From: Mytilus galloprovincialis
Lineage: Eukaryota > Mollusca > Bivalvia > Mytilida > Mytilidae
Direction of reading: 5' to 3'
NCBI RefSeq assembly: GCF_965363235.1
Contig: NC_134845.1
Span: 25,546,524-25,610,523, forward strand
DNA length: 64,000 nucleotides
The notes beneath the pieces are model-generated. The model made no database searches and had not been told where the DNA came from. It was given only the letters and a program-made list of their open reading frames with translations. Position 1 is the first letter of the stretch, and each line of letters starts with the position of its first letter. A program made the translations under genes and the position numbers. Below, one piece after another: positions 12,528 to 26,200 of the stretch.

Positions 12528-13830
12528 TTAGGGGACGACCATTTGATATTCTGGGGGGGGGGGGGGGGGGGGCAGGAGGATTTGTTTTTGATCGGTTATA
12601 TATTTTTGTAAACTAAGAGGACAGATTATTCATTTTCTGCACTGTTGAAGCAAGATTTTTCATTTTCATTAAAGCAAGGGACTGATTATTCATTTTCACA
12701 ACTATATTTATGATATTCGAAAACATATATACAATTTTTAGATGATACATGTATAGTCAAGTCATTATGTACCATTTAATCAGAATTAATCATCATCCTT
12801 TGTAGAAATGAATCTTTTATATTCCCAACTGAATATACATGTATTGCATACATACACAATATTAAAGTTTGGTTGTAACTAGCCTCTATTAAAAATATTG
12901 GCAAATAAATTTCGCCGAGCGGAGCGAGGCAAAATTTTTTTTGGAAGGGTTTTGGAGCCACTGAAGGCACAAGAAGATATAGAACAAATGATGCAAAATC
13001 ATGCTTTCTGGGTGTTCCGAAGACCCTTTCATAATCTGAAAATGCAAGTTTTGTTTTAGTAATTTTTTGACAATATTTTGGTCTCAAAGCAAAATGTATA
13101 AATTCAGTGCAAGACTTAAGTTTCTAGGAACATCAAAAGACCAATGTGCATGATAAAGCAAAATTGGAATTCACATAGTTAAGTCTGTGGCTGCTGTTTT
13201 TTTTTAAACTCATGATCAAGTTCATAACAAAATTACTAGATTACAAAAGGAATGCAACACTAACAAAATACAGAAGGGCAATCAATGAACAACAGACAAA
13301 TAAATAAGAAATATTGATCCCGAAAAATCAGGGCTACGTCTGAGGGAAAACAGAACTTGCTTCTTGCAAGGCACTCGCCTTGAACACGGAATTTGATATG
13401 GAGAAAAGCGTTTGGTTTTGAAATTTCCTACATGAGGCATTTGCCTCAATGTAGTTACGGCCCTGTTCAAATAAAAGTGATGTAAGGTTTCCTGAGACAA
13501 TATACCTCAAGTTAAATGAAACCAATTTTCAGACATTTCAAGTATATTCAAATAATATTTATGCTTTTATTATTAAAAAATTGGGAAGTGTTTCCCGATT
13601 TTTTTTGGGGAAAAGATGAACTTATGAAGAATCTGGTGCCATCTCATACTTTCGATTAGACCGGCTGAGTTATTTATTTTCAATACATTGCAAGTCAGGT
13701 AATTTATTTTCAAACTACCACAGAACAAACCATTTATTTTTTTATTTTTGTGATTATCAAGGCTGAGTTATTTATTTTTAAAATCCACATGCACCCCCCC
13801 CCCCCGAAATATCAAATGGTCGTCCCGTAA
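12528..13830. mobile_element. 1.3-kb non-autonomous TIR element in a LINE remnant
   Basis: The ends are inverted: GGGGACGACCATTTGATAT near 12,531 and ATATCAAATGGTCGTCCC near 13,809, each with a homopolymer inside (G run at ~12,552, C run at ~13,794), and outer TTA/TAA. The body has AT-rich words such as ATTATTCATTTTC and TTATTTATTTTCAA, and a GAGCGGAGCGAGGC patch near 12,916. No transposase reading frame. It interrupts the endonuclease fragment on its left. Confidence 0.65.
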
Positions 13831-14929
13831 TATTTTTTTGGTGCGGCTTGATTCTTATGCATCCAGCCAATGTGTTGTTGTACTATGGTCATTTTTTTGT
13901 TCTTGTCTTTGATTTGTGCTTGGTTCACTTGTCTATATGCAATTTTTGTATCTTCTTTGTTGACCTTTTTTTTATATACTGTTTACGATTATAACAGTGT
14001 TGATTGCAGTGAGTGTAGTACTATGATTTCCACTATTTGTGGTATTGTTAAATGTTTCCCAATTATGTCTATTTGTTTTGTTCAAACATTGTTGCCAATA
14101 TAATTGAATTTTATGCGACTGGCATACAGGTTAGAGGTTTAGCTAGCTTTAATTCCATGTTCAATCAACATTTTCTACAGAAGAAAATGGTTGAACCATG
14201 TCAGTATAAATATGACAAATATGACAGTCGTTTTTCATTCATTTGACGGTTTGAGCTTTTGATTTTGCCATTTGATTTAAGGCACTTTCCGATTTGAATT
14301 CTCCCTAGCGATCGGTATCTTTGTTCTATGACTTATAACACCAAATTTTCAACTAAAACTTGCAAAACATTGACTTGTTTATTATTGTTTTGATAACCAT
14401 ATGACACGTTCTTATCATATTGAACTGAAGTTATCTCCCTTTATACATTTAACAAGGAAGTTCTTTACGTATTTTGAAAACTGAAACTGTAAATTCATAT
14501 TTACTCATTACTTAACAGGAAAATGAGTGAGTAGATTTTAACGACGTTATTTTATTTAAATGCTTCAATGAATCAAATACACGAAATTTCATGTTTTTGC
14601 CAGTTTAACCCTCACAGAAATGTATGTTTTATATCTTAACCTGTAGGTAAGGGTGTAATCGCATTAAAGTAAATAATCTTTTAACAGTTACAAAATTTCA
14701 AATTACTGGAGGACAAACCGAAAGTTTTTTTTACATTTACTATGCAATTACAAAGTGATGAATTTAATTCCGATCCCAATATTGAAGTACATTGTATATT
14801 CATGTTTATAAACATGATAAATATACATATACAATAGCTGGAACAACATACAAATGTATGAGGGTCTGGTTGGGGATTCTTCATTTCATTTTCATTTTCT
14901 TTTTAATTGTTTAGGTTATTTTTCTCTAT
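13831..14929. other. intergenic, nothing recognised
   Basis: AT-rich DNA with only short chance reading frames. No exon or repeat could be supported. Confidence 0.35.
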
Positions 14930-15330
14930 TCTTGATTTGTTTTCCCATTATTCTCTTTTTTTTTTTTTATATTATTACACCCCTTTGTACTCTATTCTTT
15001 ATATTTTTAAATCCCATTATTCATTCTCTATTCTCTACATTATTGCAGCCTATTGTTCTACATCAAATTATTATTGCAACCCCTTTGTACTTTTAAAAAC
15101 TTTTTAAATTATTGAATCTCATTATTTATTATGTTTAATATTATTGCATCCAACTGATTATTCTCTGTTCTCTAAATTATTGCAGCCCATTATTCTCTAG
15201 CTTAATATTATTGCACCCCTTTATTCTCTATTCTTAATGTTATTGCACATCTTTATTTTCTATTCTTTTATATTATAGGACCCCCATTCTTTTCCATTCC
15301 CAATATTATTGGACCCCTTTATTCTCCATG
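14930..15330 (+). repeat. degenerate tandem repeat, ~30-bp unit
   Basis: Loose repeats of a unit like CCCATTATTCTCTATTC followed by TTAATATTATTGCA, pyrimidine-rich on the plus strand. A stray unit recurs near 15,580-15,630. Non-coding. Confidence 0.6.
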
Positions 15331-16238
15331 CCAAGAAATTGCCTCCGTTGAAATTCAGCAAATATCCCATAGAGCAAATTACATGAATGATTAATATTGA
15401 CCATTTGGTATATGGCCGTGTTCTAAGCGACACGTACATAAAGGTTATAAATTAATTTGTTGAATGACATCAAATCTTTAACTACTTTATTGAGTGCCGT
15501 ACGTAGGAGGTCTACCGGAATTTTTAGCCAGGATGTTCTTGGCATGTTATTCTTTATATTAAATGGCCTCATTATTATCTTTTCTTAATATTATTGGACC
15601 CCATTATTCCTTATTCTTGTATCATATTGCACTATCATGACTATTATATATTATTTGTTTATTTTTTTGGCCTATTTTTCTCCGTGACATATTTGTGTGT
15701 TTTTTTGTTGTTGTTGTTGCTTGTTTATAATTTTATATTTAATGTTATAGTTACTGGCTGGACCCACTACGTCATTATAGGTGTGAAGGGCGTGGTTTTC
15801 TCTTCTCACTATCTCTTTCCTTACTTCCTCAACGTTATAATTTGTTATACACTAGCCACACACTTTTTATTTAATTATGCAAGCATTCATCTTTATCTCC
15901 TTTCAGATTCACGCTCACTCTCTCCAAGTTTAAAGGGTTTATCATATGATACCCTGCATTTTAAGCTAAAATACTGTTTATAGCATAATGAAAAGTCAGT
16001 CATAACTGAGTTAGAAATTCATCAATTAAAATTTCGATGAGTGAAGGATCAGCAGTGCCGTAAATGCAATCTTAATTATAAGTTAAGGATAATGTTCATG
16101 CTACCTAAAGCTAAATGGATATTCACAGAGGTTGACCCATAATAACACAAGAAACATAAACTTTATGACGAAACACGCGTAATACATTTCACACTTTGGT
16201 CTTTTTCAAAAAGACTTGGAATTTAGAGTAAAACTTCC

Positions 16239-16418
16239 AGATTTGTGTGTGTACGTTGATGTTGCTTCAGATTTGTGTGTGTACGTTGATGTTGCTTCAG
16301 ATTTATGTGTGTACGTTGATGTTGCTTCAGATTTGTGTGTGTACGTTGATGTTGCTTCAGATTTATGTGTGTACGTTGATGTTGCTTCAGATTTGTGTGT
16401 GTACGTTGATGTTGCTTC
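16239..16418 (+). repeat. 30-bp tandem repeat, six copies
   Basis: Six contiguous, almost identical units beginning AGATTTGTGTGTGTACGTTG. Units 3 and 5 carry ATTTATG instead of ATTTGTG, so a two-unit periodicity is visible. Because 30 is a multiple of three, both strands stay open, but no exon signals support coding. Confidence 0.9.
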
Positions 16419-16878
16419 AATCCTTTGTCGTATTTCCGAGCATTAGACAAAGTCATACATGCATGGCTTAAAAAAGGATCAACTGCATTTCGGAAATATG
16501 GACATTCTTAATTCAAATAATTGTACGTAAAATTCAGCCGGAAAATAATTTTTTACGCTTAGAAACTTTTTTGTTGTTGTTGGTATGTCAATGCAAAACT
16601 TTACCAAAAAATGTAATATTTGCAATATTTTATTAGAATTGTCTGCAACAGCAACTTATGTGGAGAATAATAATATGAGTAAATTTTGATTTGTCAAATT
16701 TCTTTAAAATCTTTAAGGTATATCAATTAGGTTTTTTGATTCCCTTGATATTCAATTTCCAAGAAATTTCAGCATTTTTCAAATTTTGACTACGTGATTA
16801 AAACACATTGCTCAAACATTTGTTGTCAAATTAGTTGTGCATGTTAATAAACTACATACGTTCATTAATTCAAGTTAA

Positions 16879-17891
16879 CTAGAGGCTCTAAAGAGCCTGT
16901 GTCGCTCACCTTGGTCTATGCGAATATTAAACAAAGGAAGCAGATGGATTCATGACAAAATTGTGTTTTGGTGATGGTGTTGTGTTTGTACATCTTACTT
17001 TTAGGGGCAGCAACCTAACAACCGGTTATCCGATTCATCTTTAAATTGCAGGGCAGATAGATCTTGATATGATCAACAATTTCACTACCTGTCAGATTTG
17101 CTCTAAATGCTTTGGTTTTTGAGTTATAAGCCAAGAACTGCATTTTACCCCTATGTTCTATTTTAGCCGTGGCGGCCATCTTGATTATATGGCCGAGTCA
17201 CTGGGCACATTTTTAAAACTAAATAACCCAAAGATGATTGTGGCCAAGTTTTGATTAATTTGGCCCAGTTGTCTCAGAAGAGAAGAATTTTGTAAAAGAT
17301 AACTAAGATTTACGAAAAATGGTTAAAAATTAACTATAAAGATTAAAGAGCAATAACTCCTAAAGGGGTCAACTGACCATTTCGGTCATGTGGACTTATT
17401 TGTAAATCTTACTTTGCTGAACATTATTGCTCTTTACAGTTTATCTCTATCTATAATAATATTCAAGATAATAACCCAAAACAGCAAAATTTCTTTAAAG
17501 TTACCAATTCAAAGGCAGCAACCGAACAACGGGTTGTCCGATTCATCTGAAAATCTTAGGGCAGATAGATCTTGACCTGATAAACAATTTTACCCCAGTC
17601 AGATTTGCTCTAAATGCTTTGGTTTTGGAGTTATAAGCCAAAAACTGAATTATACCCCATTGTTCTATTTATAGCCATAGCGGCCATCTTGGTTGGTTAG
17701 CCGGGTCACCGAACACATTTTTTTAACTATATAATGATTGTGGCCAAGTTTGGTTTAATTTGGCTCAGTAGTTTCAAAGGAGAAGGTTTTTGTAAAAGTT
17801 AACGACGACGGACGACAACGACGACGGACGACGCCGGACGCAAAGTGATGAGAAATGGTCACTTGGCCCCTCTGGCCAGGTGAGCTAAAAA
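16879..17891 (-). repeat. dispersed repeat family A, copy 2, internally duplicated
   Basis: Reverse-orientation copy of the family at 1862-2649, with the same hairpin-plus-CTAG end at its left (plus) side and the same GCTCACCT end at its right. It is longer (1013 bp) because an inner segment is present twice, around 16,998-17,280 and 17,511-17,780 (both contain CCGATTCATCT and GGGCAGATAGATCTTGA). GTCGTCGT-rich DNA lies near the right end, as in copy 1. Confidence 0.7.
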
Positions 17892-17894
17892 TTA

Positions 17895-18260
17895 GAACAT
17901 GTGGAAGGAATGCCAATCAGACAACTATCCAAAAGGGTTAGATTGAAGTGGATGTTAGCAGTTATTATATAGACGGTCAGTTATAGGCGACGTACATACA
18001 CAGTCAACAATGAGAATAACCCATACCGTATAGTCGACTAAAAAGGAAACCGACATGAAAGTTGTGAAACAATCCAAACAAGAGAACTTACGAGCTAATA
18101 TATAATAAAAAAAATGAACGGAAAACAAATATTACGTATATAAACTAACGACAACCACTGAACTACAGGCTCTTAACTTGGCAAAGGCACATCAATAATA
18201 TGGCATGTGTAAACAGGTATATAAGCGTTCAACACAACACAAGAAAACAAAATGGGTAAA
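17895..18260 (-). repeat. dispersed repeat family B, minus copy
   Basis: Begins with the reverse complement of the family end (GCCAATCAGACAACTATCC) and continues with AACCCATACCGTATAGTCG, as in the other minus-strand copies. It abuts the family A copy and precedes the first coding exon of the CARD-HSPA12 gene. Confidence 0.5.
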
Positions 18261-18554
18261 AAAGGAGTATATATCTCAACTCAAAAGACCTGTATGTGGA
18301 ACATAAGCAAAAAATATATAAAAAATAGACACGAAATATCGAAATAGTATACTTGGAACTCGCAGTTTCTGAAAGCATGTCCAAAGCCAAAAACAACTAA
18401 TAAATAATTCATTTTATCACAGACTAAACTCTATTTTAAAATACAATCTAGCGTTTTAAATTGATATGTTAGGTGTCCTGTTTTAAATGTAAATTCCCAA
18501 AGAATAATTATGAAACAGAAGTATCTTTTTTTCCATAGAAATGTAGAAATATCG

Positions 18555-20201
18555 ATGTCAGATGAGAACCCAAAGGCAACACCAACCAGAGGTGTATCAC
18601 AAATATCTGATGGTAAGTAGACTTACATGTGATACAAAAACGAATTGTAGTGTTGTTGTTTTTTTGTTTTGTTCAATACGTTTTAAGTAGAGTTGATGTT
18701 GAAAACTGAAAATATTCTGTTTTTATATTTTCTTCGATATTACAGAACAGTTTTTTTTTTACATTTCAATCTTTAAAAGAAATCTGATATACTACAAAAA
18801 CAAATTGACCTTTCCATTCACGTTCAAGTACCCATGACATTAATTCTTTCACTTTAAATATGGTTTAAATTACAAATGTGTTTAATACACTTGGTCAACG
18901 TAGCCATTTACGTTAATCGTTTTATTTCTAAAATGAACTTTTATGCCAACTTCCCCTATAGCATTGCACAACCGCCTTATCCCTTCCTTCAACTATAGCT
19001 TATCAAAATCAGCTTAATTTTGGTTAAAGTGTACCTTCACGTTGGTATTAAGCAAGTACGACTTATCACAATACACAAGTTTTTTTTAATGTACAAAAAT
19101 GATAATGTACTATCGAACTTTTATGTAAAACATGCCCTCTCTTAGTCCTCTGTCTTGTTGTAAATGTACACATCATTTACATACATATATGCTTGATGAG
19201 TGTAGAAATGAGATGAGGGATGTAATACATAATGAGACAACAACAACGTATTTATAAGTATATATATAAGTTTTAAATTTAAAAAGTTAACCAATCGATT
19301 AAGATCATAATTGTTAAGTCGTTTACCATTACCGTTCTCAATTGTGTTCTAATAACATTGGGAAAGGAGGCAAACTTGTATCTGGAGTAACTCTTAGCTT
19401 CTCATTTCTCATTTGGTTAATTTAGAGAGACAACAATTATATAAAAGATTGGAAGACGATACCATCATTTGAACTACATATTCAGCTTCTGGTGCACAGG
19501 CACTTGTCTCAGAATTTTTTTTCCTATATACCTTATTATAAGGTATATAGGGAACTTTTTTCTGAGACAAGTGCCTGTGTTCTGGTGATATGAAAATATG
19601 TCCAGTGGACGATCTTTCAGTTATATATATTGTAAAAAAGTGGGAGAATACATCTTGCATTTCGCTGATACGCTTCTCTCTGTTTCTAATTTGTCCTCCT
19701 CAGGTTTCCTTGTCCTACCTTCCCGACATAATATCTTAACCCTGAGCCACCAGTCTTTATAAAAAAGATGCCAAAGAATCAAGGAAGCAATAATTACACG
19801 TTTAGTAAAGCCAATCAACAATGAACAAAACCTTCACCGTATAGTAATCATTAAATAGCTGCTGGATACTAGAATGTGAAACAACTGAAAAAAAAACAAG
19901 AAAAAAACCCAAATGACTTTACCAAATGTTTAATGTAGGCTAACCTATATATATTAAACAAAATGTTTTTTACATCAATATTTAAACAAACAAACAACAA
20001 TCAGAAAAAAAACATAGCAAACAAATACATCGTCTTTATATGTCTATGATCTCTTAATCTGTTAATAGAGATCTTTTATGGTTGGAAGATTTTATGAATT
20101 TAAATCTTGCATAAGTAATTTATTTTTTGAAGATTCCGGTATTTTCAGTCTGCCGAATACACCTGGTACTATTATGCTTCACGTGTCTGTGATATTCAAA
20201 G
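18555..20201 (+). CDS. exons 1-2 of the fusion gene: N-terminal leader
   Basis: Exon 1 starts at ATG 18,555 (MSDENPKATPTRGVSQISD) and follows a good acceptor at 18,538, so an upstream exon probably exists; the frame before the ATG is open to the acceptor. Exon 2 (20,133-20,201) encodes a short beta-like stretch (TIMLHVSVIFK). Both end in phase 1. Exon 2 is the least secure of the series because it is small and has no recognisable domain. Confidence 0.55.
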
Positions 20202-23200
20202 GTATGTATATATATTTGTGTACGCAATCATATCTCTATATTAGTTGTAGCTATTTATGGTTGAAGTCATTATTCTGAAAATTTTTAATATATGAATAAT
20301 CATGTTTATTTTTTTAGTTTTCCGGAGATAATTTCTTGCACTAAGTAAGAGTGTCGATTAGTCAAAATATAAAAATACTCAGGAAACTTAAAGTAACCAC
20401 ACCTTACAAGTCAGTGCTATTATACATCTCTCACTTCGCATAGTCACTTATTGTTATGCTTAAATAAGTTAACATGAACACAACAAACCAATTTACTTCT
20501 GATAGTTAATAAATAAATTGGATGCCATAACTACCTCTTGATATATTATACATTTTATACTTTTGTTGCTTAAATACATCTTTAAACTAAACAACAAACA
20601 AAAATTATTTCGGAATGCAGCAATTAAGTTCAGTATGTTAGATATTGATTTACGTTCACCGTGTCAAAAACAGCTTGTGAAATGCTTTTTCTTGGATAAA
20701 TTGTGAAATGTGTTTGTCATTTCCAGGACTTACATATTCTTATGTAGTGATCATTTCGATATAAATGTCTCATACTTCTAATAACTATATGAATTTTATG
20801 GAGGATTGTGTGCTAACGATTTTTGTTTTGTTTTGAGAATTAAAATAAATTTCTGGTTTAATGGTTTTCAATACGAAATGCTCATCGTATAATCATGTTG
20901 ATGATTTACCTAAATTAATTATATCAAAGTAAACTTTTATTACCTTTAACGCAGGTGTATGTAGTAAAAAAATCCAACAAAATTTTGGTTATACAAAACT
21001 ACATATAAATCCAGACCTAGTTCTCGAGGAAATACAGGCCATTGCGGAGGGTATTTTCTCCGACAGCAAGTTAGCAGAGTTAAGCGATACACGAGAAAAA
21101 CACAGAAAAACAGACCGCCTCCTAAAACATATACTACGAAAGGGGGAAGGTGTTTGTAAGTGTTTCCTGAAGTGCTTGCAGAGTGAGAGTATCCAAGCAG
21201 CATTCATTCTTGAAGATCTGCGAGCTTTCAAAGGTAATTCTATCTCAAAAAGTTTAGTATTTTTGTGATTTTCATTTTTAATTAGTAATAATTACAAAAT
21301 GAATCTTTTTTTAATGTTTTACTAATATATCTATGTTGTATTGTTTTTTTATTGTTCTATGTTATTATCATCATTTTACAAAAAATAGATGTTTTCAGCC
21401 AAAGGGTATCACCGAAAAATCTCTGACTGATTTCACACTATGTAAAAATTGTCTTCTGTGAACTGTGCCTTCGCGTTCTCGGTGTACGCTAACGCTCAGG
21501 GTAATATAATCGAATATAAATGCCCAACCCATGGTTAAAGGAAAACAAATCTATGGCTGCCATGAATTATTTCTTAAATAAAATAAACAATGTTAGTACG
21601 TTAATAGTTTGTCAACATCGTAGTAAACATCTAAAATGGCTAGATCCATGAATTCATCGGGGATGCAAACAATATCAAAGGTACGTGTAATTTACTGGTT
21701 GCATCGATCGTATTTGGTTTACTCTGGTAATTTCATTAGTAGCAGGAGTCAACGCCCTGGTAGCAGAGGCGGATTTAGGGGGTAGGGGGGAAGGGGCCCG
21801 GGCCCCTCCTTTTTCAGAAAAATTTTGGTTGGTTATATAAGGAATCACTGAAGCGTGACGGAATCGGCCCCCCTTAGGCAGTCAGTGGGCCCCCTCTTAT
21901 GAAAATTTCTAGATCCGCCACTGGGTGGCGTGCCACAGTCTCCTTGAAGACTGTTATGCACGCGTTTTTATACTTCAGGCTCACCAAAGTCCATCTTCGC
22001 TAGCCAAGGTTTACGATCCACTTCCCTCCTCTCCACACTTTGCAGATAAAGCCAACATTTGTGATAGCTATGTTGCGCCATCTATCGGAAGATGAAAGTC
22101 AAGCCCATTCCGAATACATCATTCTTGACCAATGGTAGCACTTAAACTCTTAAATTTGGAGATAAAACACGGTAACGTCTAGATTCTGTACAAATGGTAA
22201 AGCATGAAACGAAAATATACGTTGACATTCATGCATTTGTGCAAGAAACATACATGAATGACCAAAGTCTCGATGGTCGGCAAATTACGTAAAACTGATT
22301 GGATGCTGATTTCATGTCATTAGGACACTGACGGTAATAAACCTTGTGATGTAAATGGCGTTGATTGCAAATGTTGACATTCTGTCAATTCGGAAATTAG
22401 ACAAACGGTACTTTACCGGATAGCTCGAACGGACGCCTAACGGATAACTTTTTTTTTCAATCCGTTCATGTCCGTTAGACGTCCGTTCTTATCCGTTGCA
22501 TGTCCGTTTAGCGTACGTTTTATTCGTCGACGTCTGTTCTGTCAGGTGGAAAATTTTGAGCATGTTCAAAACTTTGATCGGACGTCCAACGGATAAAATG
22601 TTCGTTAGGCGTCCGTTTTGTACGGTAATCGTCCATTTCGTTTCCGTTTTGTATCCGCTACGTGTCCGTTATACATCCGTTGGAGGTCTGGAAGATAAAT
22701 TCACTAACGGAATTCTACCGGACGTTTAACGGATAAAACGGACGTTGAACGGATGAGAAACGGACTTCTACCGGACGTATAACGGATAAAACGGATGATG
22801 AACGGATCTGAAACGGATAAATGCCAATTGAAAATTTTGCGTCAGAAATGCCAATTGTTGGTATGTCAGATTTTTTAAGGTTCGTGAATTATTATTATTT
22901 ATAATCGATCTTAGAGTATAGGCACGTCTTCACAATCAAGCAGTTCTTATTCAGGCCAGACACTGCCCTTTGGCGGAATTTTGAAAAACAAACCAAAACC
23001 AGCATGCAGTTACACAGAAACATTTTGAATATTTATGCGATTTACATGTATTATTATTGTCGCCTTTGATTTTTATATCTTGTTCATCCGTTTTATCCGG
23101 TACGCTTCCGTTATGTGTCCGTTTTATGCGGTATTCGCCCGTTGGATGTACGTTCGACATCCGTTCTGTCCGGTACGTGTCCGTTTCTCGTACGTTGCAT

Positions 23201-26200
23201 ATCCGGTGTGTGTCCGTTATGCATCCGTTACGCGTCCGTTTTTTTTGTCAGTACATCAACAGACTCCCAACGGATAACAATTTTGTCAACGGACAACTTT
23301 TATTTTCATCCGTTAGTCGTCCGTTCGTGCTATCCGGTAAGGTGTGACCGAGGCTTTACGCTTATCATGTATGAGCCCCGGTTAATATATTCTTCAAGAA
23401 AATAAGGGTGTACAATATGCCAATTTCCATCTTTTTTCTGGTCTTAAAACTTTAATCAGGTAATAAGATAGAAGATACTAAAACATGCCATAATCATCAA
23501 TAAATAATACTTTTTTTTAATTCATTCAGATAAATTTGTCCCGCCTTTAACTACACACAATATTGACATAAAAGACATCCATGAGCATTACGAAGATATT
23601 GTGAAAGAATTAGAGAACACTGATATAATAGACCCTCTGTTGGAATACTACGTCCTTGATTTGGATGAGCACGACACAGTTGTGTATACAGACAAACCAA
23701 ACAGAGAGAGGAATTCTGATTTGGTTAACATTCTTTGCAAGAAAGAATCCGCCGACTGGATTCCAGGATTTATTTTGGTACTGAAAGATAAAAAATACGT
23801 ATTGCTTTTATCTTTAATTGAGCACAAAGGAAAAAGAGCCCCACAAGGTAGGTTCATATTATAGGAGGCTAACTATGAGAACATATCATTTTCATACTGT
23901 CCAGGTTTTCAAATATTTATTCAAAGGAAATATAAAACTGTTGTACAATAAGTAGAAATCTCAACAAGTCACATTCCAACAAAAAGGGAACAGAGACTTG
24001 ATTTAGCATGGAGGTTTAAAAAACAGTACAGTGAGCACTTGAAATAAAATAGATACGTGACGAAGAAGATAAATATGCATCGTCTTTCTCACATTGAATT
24101 TCATACAACATGATCGTTAACTGTTATGGTATAAAAAATCATAAATATTAACTTTAAGAAGACTTAACATTTTAAGCATGAAATATGACAATAAAATGTC
24201 GTGAATAGTCAAAAGTGAACTGAAAGGTTATGTTCAGACACTTTGTCATTTTAAAGTCTTCACAGCTACTTTTGCATAGGTACTATTTCTGTACTAAAAA
24301 TGTGTAGTACTGGACATTTACTTTTAAAATTCAGTACTATTTTGTTACTTTAAAATTATTTGTAATATTGAGGTACCTTTATTTTAAAGTACTTAATTTG
24401 TACTTGAAATTTAGGTACTACAGATTTTTCGGTTACTAACGTTACATTTTCAGCATTTTGAAAGTTTTTCTATTTCAAATCTTTTAAAATTTTATTTTCA
24501 AACATGGAATATTGTATTATTTCTGTACCAAAATATTTAGTACAAATCAAGTACTGTAAAATACAAGTACCTAAATATTACAATAATTTTAAAGTAAAGA
24601 AATAGTACTAAATATTAAAAGTAAATTTCCAGTACTATATATTTTTAGTACAGAAATAGTACCTATGCAAAAGTAGCTGAGTAGGTAGATTATTGATCCA
24701 AAAAATTTAAGTATGCTGTATCAAAATTTTCCTTTGCAAATAACCGTATACAAATTGTTATCCATTGAGATTTCCAAGCGATCATCACTGTAAATTTAGA
24801 GGAGAAAGTAAAATTAAAAAAATACTGAACTTCGAGGAAAAGTCCCTTATCAAAATCAAAAGCTCAAATTCATTAAAAGAATTGATAACATTGAACTGTC
24901 ATATTCCTGGCTTGGTACATGCATTTTCTTGGGTAGAAAATGATGGATTGCACCTGGTTTTATAGTTAGCAAAACCTCTCACTTGTATGACAGTTGTACG
25001 ATTGATTCTTGAAAGGAGAAAAATAATGAAAAATCTCCTACAAAAAAAGATAAATTGGTGTACCAGACAATGAAGGAATACTTTACAGTAAGTTTTTTAG
25101 AGATTAAAAACAAGCAAACCGACTTTAAAAAATATTTTACTAGCTTGAATTATATCCTTATGCGTCTTAATGGCATCATTTCTTCTTTGATAATGCGTTG
25201 TGTATACCATAATTTTAATGTACTGATTTCAAAATTAGTCAGTTTTGACAGATGAACGAGTTGCCTTTCCTTTATCTAAGACTCATTTCAGCTAAAAATA
25301 ATTTTTTTTGATAATTTCATATCGGGCATCTGAATTAGAAATGCAAACTTTTCACTTGGCAACGAAAACAAAAACCAGAACGTATCTTAAACCAGCAAAT
25401 AAAATTTATCTAAAACAAGTACATATACTATACTTTAAATACAAATATTTTATATTAGTATTTCCAGATCGAGTCCTGTATGACACCACCTATAAAATGA
25501 GCATAAAATTCCAAGGTATAAATGCAAGTAAGATAGAGGTAAAACTTGCCAGACTCGCCGACATTGATAATTTGTGTCGCCAATTTGCCAAATTATCAGT
25601 TAGTAATATCAAACAAGGCTCGGTGCTATTATTGGTCCATCCGATATCTCCAGATATCTGGCGGAAGTCATCAGAGGAAGAGAAGCAGAAACTTTTAGAG
25701 GAATTTATATATCAGCTGATTTATCAATCAGATGTAAAAAACCTGATACAGAAAGAGATTGATGTTTCCATTGAAGTTAATGAAATCAAGAATGTATTTG
25801 GAGATCCCGCATGGAGAGGTTAGTGTTACTTAAGACTTGGACATAAAGATATGCCTTAGTGTCATTAAAATAAAATACAGACTAAAATGAAAATTGTCGT
25901 GTATAAGAATTTTGTTGACATTGATTGACAACGAAGTAAAGATGTACAGTTTGGAAATGTTTTCAAAGTCAAGTGTGAATTAAAAAAACCCCTAAAGCTT
26001 TAGTTTCTTGATTAATATACCCTTATTTCTGCAATCACAAATAAAACTACGTCACAAGATGATTATTTCGACTTGAAACAATACAAAAACAAGAGATATA
26101 GTTTAGATATGTCTAAATCATTACTCTCCATTACTCTATGACAGATAATGCAGATGAGTTTATTTTGTTTCAGTAAAGAAATCATCACAGCTTACAAAAG

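Noticed and set aside
15594-15983. 129-codon plus-strand frame with apparent membrane segments
   Set aside because: T-rich DNA automatically encodes Phe/Leu/Tyr-rich frames; part of it lies in a degenerate repeat.
16216-16471. Repetitive reading frames of about 75 codons on both strands (DLCVYVDVAS-type repeats)
   Set aside because: The open frames follow from a 30-bp tandem repeat (a multiple of three) without stops; no splice or start context supports a gene.
23035-23405. Three overlapping ~80-96 codon plus-strand frames rich in Arg, Val, Cys and Pro
   Set aside because: They read the CCGTT/ACGGA word array of the TIR element and fall within an intron of the fusion gene.
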